DNA from: Chromobotia macracanthus
Lineage: Eukaryota; Chordata; Actinopteri; Cypriniformes; Botiidae
Assembly (NCBI GenBank): GCA_036877525.1
Contig: JAZGTH010000101.1
Location: 1,946,001 to 2,010,000, forward strand
Length of the DNA: 64,000 nucleotides
Direction: 5' to 3'
Under the pieces are notes generated by a model that was not told where the DNA came from, made no database searches, and saw only the letters and a program-made list of their open reading frames with translations. Positions 49,451-63,437 of the stretch are shown here, piece after piece; position 1 is the first letter of the stretch; each line of letters begins with the position of its first letter. The position numbers were made by a program, and so were the translations under genes.

Positions 49451-51376
49451 ACCCACAGATGAGTTTCACAGTTCAAACATAAACATTGTCCAATTTAAAA
49501 TCGAAATACATAATCAAAAATTTACAGTAAACGTGAAATTTCGCCGTTTCCCCTTTCGCTTGTTTTGATTCTACACATCCTACATTTCAAACTCAATGCT
49601 TTTTAGTTGCATTTTACTGTACAAATACCTTGTTTGTCAATTTACACAGGCATAAATATAGGGAAATTACTAAAATAAATTATAACTGGTATATTGTAAT
49701 GCTTGTAATCATTTCTTCAGCCCTCACTTATTGCAGCTGGAACAGCATAAAAGATGTTTTGAGGAAACTTGATTATGGCCCTCACATGAACAAATTTACA
49801 GCAGCAGACAGTCAGTGAAGCATGATGAGTCAAAATGCTGGTATAAATAGCATCAGTGAGGCAGGCCATGAATAATGAAGAAGCTGCCCATCCCGCAGGA
49901 GCATGAAGACACAAGTCAGGGGCCTCACACAACATCAGTACAAACTAACAAGTTCTTGAGTCTAATACACAAGGACCTGCTCTGATGAATGCCTGTTTTT
50001 CTTTATTAACCTGAGCTGCAGATGGAGTGTGCCACCCCAGATTGAACAGAAAGCAGTACTGACATCTGTAAAGACTTACTATGTGTGGATATGAATCTAA
50101 TATTATATATTGCATATATATTTGACATATATATTTTTGCATATGCACATATTTAAACATAATTGTATTGGTGAAATAAAAGCTCAGCTTACGGCAGAAT
50201 TGTAAAAAATAAACTTTCCAAAACAAAAAGTGTATAGCACCCACTGTTTAGATCTAAAAATACAAGAATGTAAATTTTATGGCTGTTTTTTAATTCAGCA
50301 ATTAAAGGAACCTCTCATCTTGGTTGCTTAGGGTATTATATTGAGATGATGATATTTGATTATGGTTTGCATTAAGCTTCTGCTTTTAATTTTAAATAAT
50401 ATTACAAATGATTATGTCGACCTGAGGGGTCATTGTTTCCTAGCAACACGGTCAGATGTTCTGAAGCACTGTGGGAGACGGATACAAGGGGATGTTTTGG
50501 TTCAATGTTGACATTACATAAGGGTTTCCTAAGCTTCAAAGAACTTCTGCTTTTATTGAATCACTGGCCCTTGTTAAGTTTCTGCTTTATATTTAGATCT
50601 TAGCCTATCTCTTTGTGACTTCTCAATTTGTACAGGCTGAAATAGGATCCTTTTGTTTGGTTAGGCCTGTCTTATCTAATTCTAGGATCTTTATTTCAGA
50701 TTTGCATTTAAGACAACCTTTATGTTTCCATTACGCTGTACTTCATTCATTTTATTCCCCACTGATTCTTTTTCAGTATAGGGATATTTTAAGTCAGTGT
50801 TAGATGCCCAGGCCAGAGGTCAGATACCAAACATGTTTCCCATACTGCGAGCCAGGGGTCAGTAAATGCTCGCTTACAAACATCTGCAGAATCCTCCAGA
50901 CCAGACCTTTGCTCCCCCCGGTATGTGTGTTACTTCAGCGAAATCTCTACATAATCTGTGTCTGTAATGTTAGATCGCTGTGTGGTCCACTTTCTCTGGT
51001 TCTGCTGTCACTTTGTACTGCCTCTTTGCTCAGCAATCAGGTTATGGCAGGAAATGTGCAGAAAAAGTGAAGGATACATTAACCAGACTTCATCTTTGGG
51101 CTTTTACTGTGCAGTCTGTTCCTAAAACAGTGGATGTGTTGGTTCTGATCTCATTTATTTCATGCTAATACAACTAAAGCTAGGGTGTTCAGACCCAAAG
51201 GTCTATTTAAATTAACATGCCATGACCTATATTTATTTGTGTTTGACATATTCACTCCACAGGATAGGGTTAATTACTAACATCTGTAACCTTGTTAGAT
51301 CAATGTGCTTGAGGAAGAGAAAAATATGGAATATGATTTAAAAAAGGTATTTCGGAAAATGAAAATGTGTCCATTA

Positions 51377-51585
51377 TTTTCTTTTCTGTGGAATGTCTCA
51401 AGGATTTTGTGTCCATACAATGGAAGTCAAAGAATGCCACTGTTGTTTGGTTACCAAAGTTCTGTATTAACATACTAACAACGTACTTTTGTGGTCCTCA
51501 GAACCAAGAAGGGCATACATGTTTGGAATGTGAGTAAATGACCCAAAATGTAAATTTATTGGTAAAACTATCCCTTTAAGTTTTG
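51377..51585 (-). mobile_element. Dispersed fish repeat, minus orientation
   Basis: The minus strand starts 'cttaaagggatagttttacc' and continues with the same word order as the element at 39121-39240. Boundaries are approximate. Confidence 0.5.
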
Positions 51586-53783
51586 AAACTTTATGATAAT
51601 TCTTACGTTTTTGTGTTTTCCTTATGAGATGTTTTTTACACCATGTGGTTTTTACTTACTGAAATGTTTTGTGACCTCAAACATTTATTCTGTTTTATCT
51701 GGCATACTTTCAAAGCAATATATAGCTTGTTTATAGCTACTTGTTATCTTACTGAAGTCTTGCTTTGAGCCAGTTCTCTCTGCGCTACAAACTACAAAGT
51801 TTGACCTTCGACCCCATGATGATGGGCTAAATATGCAGACAGGAACTGAGCCCTGGTGTAAACTGACCTTAACCAATCAGTCAATCAATACAATAGCCAA
51901 GCCAATCAATACATCTTAGTCACAAAAGTTATGTTAAAGACACTCAGTAGTCTCCCGTACACCCCCACAGGCTCTCAAACAAAGGCTGGAATATGAGAAT
52001 CAGACTAAATGCACATGAACGTTGAAGTAATATTCCTTTTCAAGTCAACAAATAAAATCCATGTTACTTTTCCCAGTCATAAACGGCAGCCATAATTCCA
52101 TGGCCATAAGCCAGCTGAGTGTAACTGAATGACTTTGAGGAACATTCCCACCACAACGCAAACAGGAAGTCAAATATTAAAAACCTTAATAAACAAGATA
52201 ATAATACATTTAGAAAGTACTTGGCCAAGCTCACACAGCTTCACGGCCTGAGTTGGTTTCACATTTAGCTGTTTGTATATTGTGGGGATGGAGGATTAGG
52301 AATCTGCTCCAGAAAAGCTCATTTAAATGGCAGTTATTTAAATTTCCAGGGTTTTTTTTCACAAAGGCAAATGACCGTTACAGGTGTGCTCACAGAAGGG
52401 ACCGAACGAGGAGGAAACAAGTGAGGTTGTGAAAAGGTGAGTTGAGCTTTGAATTCTTTCTTTCTTGATTATGTAAAAAATTAGATATGAGGTTTGTCTT
52501 CCTTTGTAAAAGGTTATGTGTTTGTTTAACTCTTGTGTGTTCCCAGCATAACAAACTGATGTTGTGTGTAATAGATCATCTTGTATTCAGGTTTAAAGTG
52601 CTCTTGTGTTTGTGGCTGAAAGTCAATCATTCTTTAATGTTCTATAAACATCACAGAAGCAGATATATATTTTTATTAAAATCAACATAAAATGCAATAA
52701 ATACTTTAATATATGCATAATGTACAATAAAGATATCAATTATTTCCTCATTATGGTAATTAGAATAAGATTTGCTTTCCATTACAGTAATGAGAGTTGA
52801 GGGGGGAAACGTGCTTAATAGTCATAAAAATAATGTATAAAAATATCAAGCAAAAATCTTAATGGTCTCTTAAAGGCTCGTTTTCCTTATGCAAAATATA
52901 ATTTCTCATTTTTCTTTTCTTTGACTCAGATCTGCTCCTCACAGCCTTTTACTCAAACCTTTTTCTTTGTCAATATCGTTTAACCTCTGTAAACTGACTA
53001 ATAACTGTCTCACCAAATGTGCTTTAGGTTGAGTGTTATTTTATCAGGTTGGTGTCGTGGAGCATTATGACAAGATACCAGAGGCAGGTTTAGTCACCCC
53101 TAAACAAAGCCACTCATCATTCCTAACCTCTGTCTCTAGGTTAAGGTTATTTCAGAACTGGGTAAAAACAGTCTTCTCCCTTTCTATGAGCTTGGTAGAC
53201 AAGCCAGGCAATTAGAGTCATTAATTGGAATGGGGGCATATGGGGGAGAAAATGAACACCTGGAGGCAAAAGGAGGAGTAGGCGGGACTATAGAGTGTAG
53301 AGATGATTGGACAAAGCCATCTGTGTGTGTGTTTGTGTGTGTGTGGATGTCTGCATCTGATATCTCTCAGCATCCTAATGAAGCATGCAAATACACGTCT
53401 ATTTAACTGCATAATTTGAGCAGGTGGATTTTCTTTGGATATGTCCTCAGTAGACCTTGCAGACTGTCTGTCTGTGGGGCTTTGTGTGGAGATGTTGTTT
53501 GTGTCTTTATGGTGTGATGTACGCCTTCTCTTCAGGCTGATTTTGAATTAGTCTTTAGGATTCTCAGGTCAGGTCTCTAGGGGGAAAGGTTATTCTGCAG
53601 CATACCAGTGCCAACTCTATCGGCAGTCAGAGCTTTTTATATGCTGTTTAATGTCTCATGAAAGTGTCCTCAGCTGACCTCAACATGTCTGCTGTCTCAG
53701 TAGAGGAATTTGTGCTTTTAAAGCTGTGTGTGTTTTGTGAGTGTGTCAGCCCAAAATATCCCCACAAGAATTGTAAAACGTGA

Positions 53784-53885
53784 AGCCGTCGGGGCTGTAG
53801 TGCACTGGCTAGTGTGTTTGTTCTGGTGACATTTAAGAGCTGTTGGCTTAGGAGGCTTGGGTTTGTATCCAGCCTCATGTAACCT
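53784..53885 (+). mobile_element. Possible tRNA-derived SINE head
   Basis: A-box-like 'tgtagtgcactggctagtg' (53795-53813) and B-box-like 'gggtttgtatcc' (53859-53870) at plausible spacing. The remainder is degenerate. Confidence 0.4.
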
Positions 53886-54255
53886 TCTCATTACCTTCTT
53901 CATCCTATAAATAAAGGCTTAAATATATATATATATATATATAAATAAAACCCAGCAGTCCCCGGGAAAGGAAAACGGCTAATAAAGGAATCAAATGAAT
54001 AATGTCTTCATTAAAATCTACACATGCAAAAAGGTTTATAGAGTTGGGGATCCAATATAGTAAATGGACAGGCCCAACAATGTTATGAAATAAACGTGTG
54101 TTGATAAATTAAGGACTGAGAGTAATGCTGTGGTTGGTTGGTCTTTTAAAAACTGTTACTCTGCCTTTATTTATCAAAGGTTGGTCCAACATCAGCAACT
54201 TTAGGTATCTTCAGGACAAACAAACCAGTAAGAGAGTATAAATATGCTTACTCAG

Positions 54256-54258
<3 letters not shown>

Positions 54259-54337
<79 letters not shown>
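54259..54337. repeat. (GT)n microsatellite, about 40 units
   Basis: 79 bp of pure alternating GT, the longest simple repeat in the window. Alternating purine/pyrimidine DNA of this kind can adopt Z-form. Confidence 0.97.
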
Positions 54338-54338
<1 letters not shown>

Positions 54339-54852
54339 TGCTCTGTGGGTGGTAAAAGTGCAGCCTGTCCGTTTAAAGAAGGGATTATTCCTTTTTGCTT
54401 TCCTTCGGGACAGAGCATCAGTCTGACTGGGAGGAATTTTTACCTTCTGATGTTTAATCCCCACATTTCTCTCCTTCATCCCTCCTTCCTCATTCCCTCT
54501 TTTCTGCTGTCCTCATCAAAATGATGCTGGAGCACCTCTTTAAAGCAAAACTAAGAAGTTGTGATGGGATTTCAGCTGCATTGTATTACTTTTATTATTA
54601 TGCGTGCGTGTTTGTGTGTGATGGTGACTGTTTTTACAGACAATGTTCAAAACTGGATGTATGCTTCAGATATACAGTATTTATTTTGAATATTTCTAAT
54701 GTGTGTTTGTTAACACGTGTATGACAATGTAACACAAACACATTTTGTTAGCTGTAGATGTACAGAGACAAGCAGACAAACTTTGTGACTGGAATTAGAG
54801 ACAGATCCTTTCTGGCTGACCTGGAAATACAACATTCAAATTATGAAGTAAA

Positions 54853-54860
<8 letters not shown>

Positions 54861-54902
<42 letters not shown>
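54861..54902. repeat. (AG)21 microsatellite
   Basis: 42 bp of uninterrupted AG followed by imperfect GGAAGTGA repeats. Confidence 0.95.
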
Positions 54903-54905
<3 letters not shown>

Positions 54906-57900
54906 GTGAGGAAGTGAGGAAGTAAGAGAGATGCCAGGGGCGTCTCCAACACCGGCGCATCACTTTTGATTTGCATGCTCTATATCTCTAAGCGCTTGTG
55001 TTTGTGTTTCGTGTTGAATGGGCATGAAACTAGAGCAGAACTATTGTGCTGTGATCCAGTAAGACTGAGAATTTGGCTTAATATACAGTCTTTGCCAGTT
55101 AGACTCCCAGATACATTTTCCATACGGTTCAAGTCCTTTGTTTTACTAAAGTGTTTAATTAAAAGTTAAAATACATTATCCTTCTGTACAATCAAATCTA
55201 CATAAGGATGCTTGCTGTATTCTTACAGCTAGGACTGTATGTGTGTGCGTGCGTGCGCACAACTGTAGTATTGTGATACACAGTCTACATCACATTCATA
55301 ACCCCAGGTGCTGTCTGGAGTTGGGGATTACCCAGGTCTAAATTGACTGATTATCCAGATAAAGCACAACCAGCACACACTTTAATGTACCTGCTTGGCT
55401 CATTTCTCACTCCAAATATTTTTTTGTATGTGACCTCCTCTGAAACTGAACTACAGTCAATAGGAGATCCAGTCTGTCTTAAATGAGTTTTTATATTACC
55501 ATTTCTCCAAATGCTGCAGGAATAGAATGAACCAGTATTCATAGTGTGCACAAGCTCTATCCCTTATCACCTCTATTGCATTTCTCCAGAACAAGGCTTT
55601 TTTAGTTAGGAGACTTTTTTGTGACCAACCAGAAGTCATCATCAGCGTCTGTGGCATATGAAAGCTGTTGTAATTATGTCTTTTCTGAAGATATTCAAAT
55701 TTACATGTTGATTCAACCTCCATGAATCATAAACTCAATTTACATATTCACACAGTTACTTATGTATTAATTGAGATTAGCTTGATTCACTTGTTGGTCT
55801 AATGTTGTTCTTCATGCATGTGAGTGTGTGTGTGTGTATGTATGTGTGTGTGTTTTGGTGTTTGTGTGCGGTTATAAGCAATGCAGGTACACCCGCAAGT
55901 AGTTAATTATTGCTTAAAGGAACAAAAAGCATTTTCATTAGCAGAACACTTGGTTACTGATTTAGTTTTGATATAAAGATTTAAAGATTTGATATAAATC
56001 TAATTATATTCTTACCTAATATTGTTATCACAATTACAAACCATCAAATAAAGCAATAAGCCCCAAGAAGCTGTGGTTTATAGTAAATTTAGAAGAGCTA
56101 ATGGTTATTAGGCACATTGTGGAGTTGAGCTTTTATAAACAGTTATTTCATATATGTGGAAAGGTTTCATAAACACACAACAACAAAAATGTAAGTATAT
56201 TAATAAAAATATATATAATATTTGCCCGCCATCAATGTAGTTGTTCAGAAAAAGCAACACACAGACGCAGTGACACAGTAATACTAATGTAATGCAGTCG
56301 CAGGTGTATGTTTATGATATAATTTACAACAGCTACAAACATGGCTTAACCAATCAGAAACAACTATACATGGACTGGAACTAGACGTTACCATATAAGT
56401 ACTATAAGTACCATAAATACATTCTTAAGTCAGTAAGCTTTAAGTAAGTTTGACAACTACGGGGGTCTTCTACATCAAATTAACCAGAATTCAGAGATGA
56501 TCATGTGCACACTGTACAGCATTTTTCACAGATTAACAGATGTCATCCTCAGGACCTCAATCAAGTCAACCAGCCCCTGTCCCTGCCCCTCATATTTTCT
56601 GCAAATACATTTGCATATTTCAATTTTAGAACATAATGTGACTCATATTACTGTTTGGTCAAGTCCCCAAAATCCATATCAGCCTGTGTGTTCACAAAAT
56701 TACTTTTTTTCTCAACCCCTGATGCACAGACCTCTCTTTTTCTGCTTCACTTAAACGTTCAACTCGATTTTTTTTCTGCTCTTGTGCCCCAGAGGTTTTG
56801 ATGTAAATTGGAGAGAATCCGAACACTTGGACATTCAGCCTGGGCGCCCAGCCTAATGATGGCGGCCTGGGTCAATTCTGCACTTCTCTTTGTTCTCTCT
56901 CTCTGTCAGGCCTCTCTTTTTTCTTACTGCCCTCCTTCTATATAACCCCTTTTTTGTCTTCTCACCCTGAATACCATTTCTCATCCTCTCCAATTTTTGT
57001 CTAAACACATTCAGCTGAGCACACATTCCATCCCTCCTCCTGTTCATTGTCATATATTTATCTTATTCATAATACACATCCCAGAAGAGGAAGAACCATA
57101 AAACTAGTGGTTTCCTGCCCTCAGTAGACTTGGCCCACATTTCCAGCTTACTGTCAGATGTAATAATGTAGTAATGTTCTTACATTAGCATGTTTTGGTT
57201 AGAAGGTGCCCGTCAGCCTTAGCTGGGCTTAACTGGGGCTTGTGTAATTTATAGGCAACCAATCTGGGTGTAGAAAGCTGTGTCTACTAAACTCCACAGT
57301 GAGGAATGGCTTGTGTAGTTTGTGTTTACAATACCTGATTGGTCTTTATGAATATTATTCTTGCAGTCTCAGCTACTGCACTGGAAAATATAATATTCAT
57401 AATGATGTCAGAAATATGTAGTTAATAATAAGCCGGTTCTGATCTCATTGAATCGCTTTGCAAATAGTGTTTCTGAAATACTAGCTAACAATTTTAGGTT
57501 ATAAGAACATTTACCTTATGTTTACATTAAGCAGCAAAAACATTAAAAATGTTATTTTAAATTTATAGGAAAGTTAAAAACATTCTTTTTAGACATTGTA
57601 TTAATTTCTTATTGCTTGGTTAGAAAAACATTATTCATGTAACATTGTTAAAATGTTTTGCTAACAACTTAAGAATAATGTTTTTGATGATATATAACAT
57701 TAAAATGTTCCACTAATGTTTTGGTAGAGAACATTTAGAGAAGAACACATTCAGAGAATGTTGGCCAATGTTCTGAGAATGTTTTCTGTTAGCTGGGTTA
57801 CTGCTATAATATGCTGGCAACACTTTACAACCTCCATATTACATGTATCAGTACAAGTATATTATAAATATAATATGAATGCTTACAATTGCACTAATAG

Positions 57901-60463
57901 GAACAAGCAGTTAAATGTTTATTTCTCAAACAATTTCCTGTTTGGATTTTAATGTGTCATAGAGAGTTTGTTTGAGCAGACTTTATCTACAGACAAGCTA
58001 AAATCTGTCTTTATTCTTCTGTCAGTCCTTTAATCATAGATTATTTCTCCCTTCTTGAATATTTTTTTCTTCTGATCGCCCCACACACACTCCTGCTAAA
58101 CTCTGTTTGCACACATGGAGATCATTTGTAACAGTTGATAAGTCACATCCTGGCACATCACACTCTCTTTTATCATATCTGTTTGAGCTTGTATATTTTC
58201 CTCCTTTTAACTGTCAGATATGATTGTTTTTAATTGCCCTTTTTACAGGTCAGTGAATGTGACTGTTAGCTACACATTTACATAGCATAAAAATATTTAC
58301 AGTCCAATATTAAAAGAAATGCCAAATGACATTGTGTTTTTGTATTCCTGTCGCATTTCATGTTCTCATCAATGATGAGCTATTTTTAAAAAGTTGTTTC
58401 TTTTTTCTGTTTTTCTGTTTAGAAGTCATTGTGAGCCCCTTTAGCTGCTGTGTCTGTGGTCACAGGTGTTTATAAGATGATTTATTCATTTGTTTATCCA
58501 GGTTGGCTTCGTAGCTCTGGGCTGACCGTGCCAACCTTGCCGTGGGCAGAGTAGTAGGAGGGAGTTTATGGCTTTACCTGTGTGTGTGGTCTGTGTAATT
58601 ATAATGGAGACACTGACAGGTTCGGACAGTCGTCAGTTAGTTTAATTAATAAGTGTCTTAGCCAGAAACTGTTTATTCTCTGATCTTAATGGTCTCTGGC
58701 AGTCTTTGTTTTAGGTATGTGTGAGCTCATTGAGTGTGTTTGGATAGTGTTTGTGTGTGTGCAGATTATGGGAGAGTTGGGCTGGAACTGAGCAAGATTG
58801 TTTCTGTGCATGTGGCGTGAGAGGTTTCTTGTTTTATTATTATTGGTGCATGCTAAGGCAAGCATCACTTTTGCTTTTCCTCAGACTGTGAGTTCCTAAA
58901 CCCATAATTCTAGGTTTTCAGTTTCAACACACTACACGTCCTGCAGTATTTGTGCTAGGCAGTGTTTGAAATGAGTCAGGGCCCTTGGGGGGTCCTCGAA
59001 CCTAACATCCCTAATGTGTCAGTCCCCTTTCCAAATATGTGTGTGGAATGTTCAGAACAATTTGCTAACCATCCAGAACACACTAGAAACCACAAAGCAA
59101 CATGCTATAAAAATACTCCAAACACCTTAGCACCTGCATAGCAACACCCTGGCAACCACCCAAAAACACCCTAACATTATGGAGACGAGTTTTTTCTACA
59201 TGTGTGTTGTAACTCAGTGTTTGGTTCTTTTGTCTATTTATTACTGACATCTGACAATCTATGCACAGTTGATACTAACAAATGCATTCGATTTAGAAGC
59301 ACTATGTGTGTGTGTGTTTGAGAAGCCCACATATGTTCTATATTTCACAGTAAGTGTGACCTCACTTCGACATTGTGAAGTTGATTTGAGATTGGAGAGC
59401 TGATGGTGTCAGAAAGTGTGTGGCTTACCGGAAAAAGGCCTCAGATATGTAAGAGAGGAAACCAGCTGTAGAATTAGAAGGACATAAGGAACTAGATATG
59501 GTCACACAAATCTACGTTTATACCAATGTTTATAAGCTGAAAAGTTCTGAAACCAGACTGAAATTCTGTCATCTATGTAATGTAAACCTGAAAATAAGTT
59601 TACCTACTTGAGTTCATGCTGGCATTACAGAGAAAGTGGAACAAACCAAATACTGTTTCTACTAAAGGTATTCTGAAATTCATGTTAATTCATGTTAATT
59701 TGCAAATTTCTCTATATGTATCCTGGTAATGTGCACTACATTTGAGAAATGCAAAGTAGAAGCATTTTTGTTACTGGTCTCAGACTTTTGGACTCCACTG
59801 CACATACTGTATACGCACTGCACAACAGCTGTCACATATGAGTGTTTGTCCCGGTGGTGAAAGTACTGTTGCATTGTGGGAAAGTGATTCTGTAGATGCC
59901 ACCAGGGAGCTGCAACTCAAATGAATAATCCATGTCAATCAGAAGTGCAGAGAGCAGTGATGGGGGTGGGACAGCCTTCTCACATTTTTTGACTCCCTTT
60001 TCCTTTTTCACTTTTTCAATCTCTCCCTGTTATCATAAACTCATTCTTTTTGCAGGTTTTATACCCCACCCCTTCCTCTCAGTGTCTCGCATCTGTAATC
60101 AGGGTTTGAGGGCTGTCAAGATAAGAAAATAGAGAAAAGCAGGCTTACCTTTAAGCTCTATTGTGTGTGACAGAGACCATTCTTCTCATGGTAGCTTTAT
60201 TCTTATTGTTGGCAGTTGTAAATTATGATTTAAAACCAGCTGAGGGAACGCTTTAACTTACCTGTCTTTGAAAATAGGCTTTAGTGAGAGTTGACGCCAT
60301 ATACAATTTATAAAACAATAAAACAATGAGTCTGTGAGTGAAAATATTTTATCAATATGTTGTACTATCTTAAGATCCTGGGTCAGATCTGTTTATCTTT
60401 TTCTTGTCCACTGAAAACTTTACATTTTAAAATTTACGGATGTTAAATTGTTTTGGACAAATG

Positions 60464-60824
60464 TTAAAGCTGCAATCCGTAACTTTTGTCTCTCTATCGC
60501 CATCTTTGTTAGAAACTTAAAATTGTGTTATTGTCTTAACGTGGAAGACAGGTTTAAAAACTCTGTATAGAAGCAACTGCTGTAAGAACAAGCTGTTATG
60601 TTTATGGATGTGACATAACCACCCAGACAAATTACGTCAAACTGACATTTTTTGGAAATTGGACACAGCAGCTCAATAGATCAGCTTATAGATCATTATT
60701 AACTTACTGTTGTGAATTAGGTTAAGGTAAAGAGACAGTTTTGAACATTGATCTGTTATGTACTTGCTCAATAATAGATTTTTGTTCATTTTAAACCTGA
60801 AAAGTTACGGATTGCCGCTTTAAC
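60464..60824. mobile_element. 361-bp MITE with about 24-bp terminal inverted repeats
   Basis: Left end TTAAAGCTGCAATCCGTAAC (60464 onward) and right end, read on the minus strand, TTAAAGCGGCAATCCGTAAC; they differ at one base over about 24. The ends begin with TTAA, compatible with piggyBac-type TTAA targeting (inference). There is no coding capacity. Confidence 0.85.
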
Positions 60825-63101
60825 ATGTAAAGTCTTGCAACTACTTTTTATACAATGTGTGTTTTAGCCTTTATTCTGAACGAATCGCTTGCCCTGTAGA
60901 CTTCCATTGTAAGTCCATCACTGTACACACATTTTTTGGTTTGTTCTTAGATTAGATTAGAATGATTTTGTTTGGCAATCGAACAGCATGCCACAGATGT
61001 CAGTTACCACAGAAAACGGCTGGTACATTTGCAGAATGTAACCAATTACAAATGTGTATTTAAAACCTGTGTGTGTGAGAGGAAGAGACTTGAGATTAGG
61101 CTGACAATGTGCGAGACACATGAGTACAACATACAGGTGGAGCATCTCACACCTTGACTCATTATTCTGTGTGCTTGTCTAAACACGTTTATTGCAGCTG
61201 TATTTAAATCGTTGTAGAGTGGCAGCCAACCAGACATTGCTTAGCGGACACATATAGAGACTCTGCCTTCCTATAGCAAAGAATTTCCTTTGAAAGATTG
61301 CCATCAACAAACCAGAATCCTTTTAACTCCTCGTGTGTCAGCTACAAACGTCACTATGAGTCCTCCAAACTTGTTTGTTGTGTCAATGTCACCAACACCC
61401 TGAGGAGAAAAGGTGTGTCAGCTTTGTTCTGAGGGGAACATTGGTTTGCTTGATGTTGAAAAGAATTGTGGGATAGGTTCTGTCATCTGCTAATTTGTCG
61501 CTCCACCCTTCTTCTTGCACAAACATGTTTGGCTCTCACGGTCACTGAGGTATTATACCAGGTCTCACCAGACAAGTTCCAGGCCATTTCACTGATGTTT
61601 CACTAGTCTAGGTACTAGTGCATGTAAAGACACATTTCCCTTTAGGATCCCTCGTCTTCTGTGTCTGCAGTGTGTGGATGGTTTAACACCACGGCACTGA
61701 TTACGTGTTTAGTGAGTCTTAATGTAGCTGAAAGACTTACTGGTTCTTCTAACAGATTTTATAACGGAGCTTGGAGGTATACAGAAACAGAAAATATAAC
61801 AAAAGATGTTATTAGTCACATTTTTGGTAAATTTGCATCAACATGGCTTATAGCAGGGTGTGTTAATTCATCATTCAAGTGAATCAGTAACACATGATAT
61901 ACTTTACCTTTCATCCACACAAAAAATTGTTGATGTTGTTTTTTTTTAGGAATTTTCTTTTTTGATAAAATTTTTAATTTTTCCTTTTTTCCTTCTTTCT
62001 CCCTCACTCACTCCCTCACTCAGTGTCATTACAGACGCAGGTTTTTGTTAAACTCACTGATCTGTGTTAAATGCTCTAAATATGTCTCTCCTAATCATGA
62101 CAGCAACTGCTCCACAGTCTCAATCACCATAAGCCTGAGTCAGAGACATATTACCTGAGTGACAACCAGCCTCACATGCCCATGTTTACTTCTCGCTGTG
62201 GCTTGTTTCGAGGCTTGTGACTTTATAAGCATGCATGTCACTTTGTCAATGTGCGTGTGTCTGAATGTTAAAGCATTTGCGTGTCTATCTCTAAACTGTT
62301 TTGTTATTCAGACACACTACAATACAATGTCTTGCTCTTCTATTTGTATAGGATGAGCTCTGTCTGGTGATGCAATCTGATCAATAGAGCTCTGATCTGT
62401 ATCATCACACATCAGCATGAAAGGGTTGGTGCTGTGGCAACCTATAGCTGAAGCACTTGTGGAATGCACACCTATACTTTCTATTCATTGTGTTACTTTG
62501 GGCTAGTTACTCATTGACCACCATTTACAGTGGGGTCTCTGGACAACAATAGTAATTCTGTGTGCTGTGGTGGCTCCCAGCAGCTTGCCATGGGTTAAAT
62601 CCCTGATCTCCACAACAGGGATCAGTACAGAGTTTCCCACGCACCCCTCCACCCCCCTTTCACACTGATATACTAGCCAGAGGCGGATATGACCAGCAGA
62701 GTTTCACAAAATCTCTGTTTTCAACTATAAATCCAGAGAAATGCAAGAATGTCTCTCTATAGACCATCCCACATTAATTGTAAGCTGTGTTATTGACCCT
62801 ACTCATGGTAAATGTAAACTGTCATTCATTTGACAGTTACTGCAAAATAAACTTATATAGCACTGAACTTATAGTCTACTATATATTTAACAGTGACTAT
62901 TTTGTCTTTTGTTTTTTATTATATTTAAATAATTTGACCGTATCATGTGTATATTCTGTTTGTAATACTATTACAAATTCTGTGTTTGTGTCTTATCTTA
63001 TGGGTTCATGGCAGGCAATTTAAAAGGAAACGGGATGTCTCAAAGCTTAGGGGCAAAGGCATGGGCTGCATGCGGGCAGATACTGTTGATTCAGAGGAGG
63101 T

Positions 63102-63233
63102 GAAAGAGAGAGAGAGAGAAAGAAAGAGGAAGAGGGGATGAGAGAGGGGGGAGGTGAGGAGAAGAAGAGGGGGAGGAGAAGCAAATGGAGGAAAGGGGAG
63201 GGTTGAGCAAATGGGTGAGAAGAGAGAGAGGGC
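63102..63233. repeat. Polypurine tract (GA/GGA-rich)
   Basis: About 130 bp almost entirely A and G on the plus strand, with few pyrimidine interruptions. It lies immediately upstream of the candidate exon at 63255. Confidence 0.85.
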
Positions 63234-63254
63234 GCACAACACACACACACCCCT

Positions 63255-63437
63255 TTCCGCGCTCTCGGTGAATAGACTCATCCTCACATGGTTGTGTTGT
63301 GGAGTTCTGAGAAACACAGGATTACATGCAGCGCTCAGAGGAAACATTACCTGAATGAGCTGTGCTGAGACCTTCGCACTGCAGAAGCTTGGATACTTTT
63401 TTTAGAAACAGAAGTGGAACTGTTTTCAACCCCTGAG
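63255..63437 (+). other. Possible untranslated first exon of a downstream gene
   Basis: Less AT-rich sequence after the polypurine tract, ending in a good donor 'ccctgag|gtatgc' at 63437/63438. There is no long frame, so if it is an exon it is 5' UTR. The start is arbitrary. Human TIAM1 is near SOD1, so a tiam1 leader exon is one idea, but nothing in the sequence identifies it. Confidence 0.2.

Noticed and set aside
54244..54524. Short ORFs with runs of CV or TH residues
   Set aside because: Translations of the GT microsatellite.
59896..59910. Another CTCF-like word (ccaccagggagctg)
   Set aside because: It mismatches the core at a usually invariant G, and there is no supporting context.
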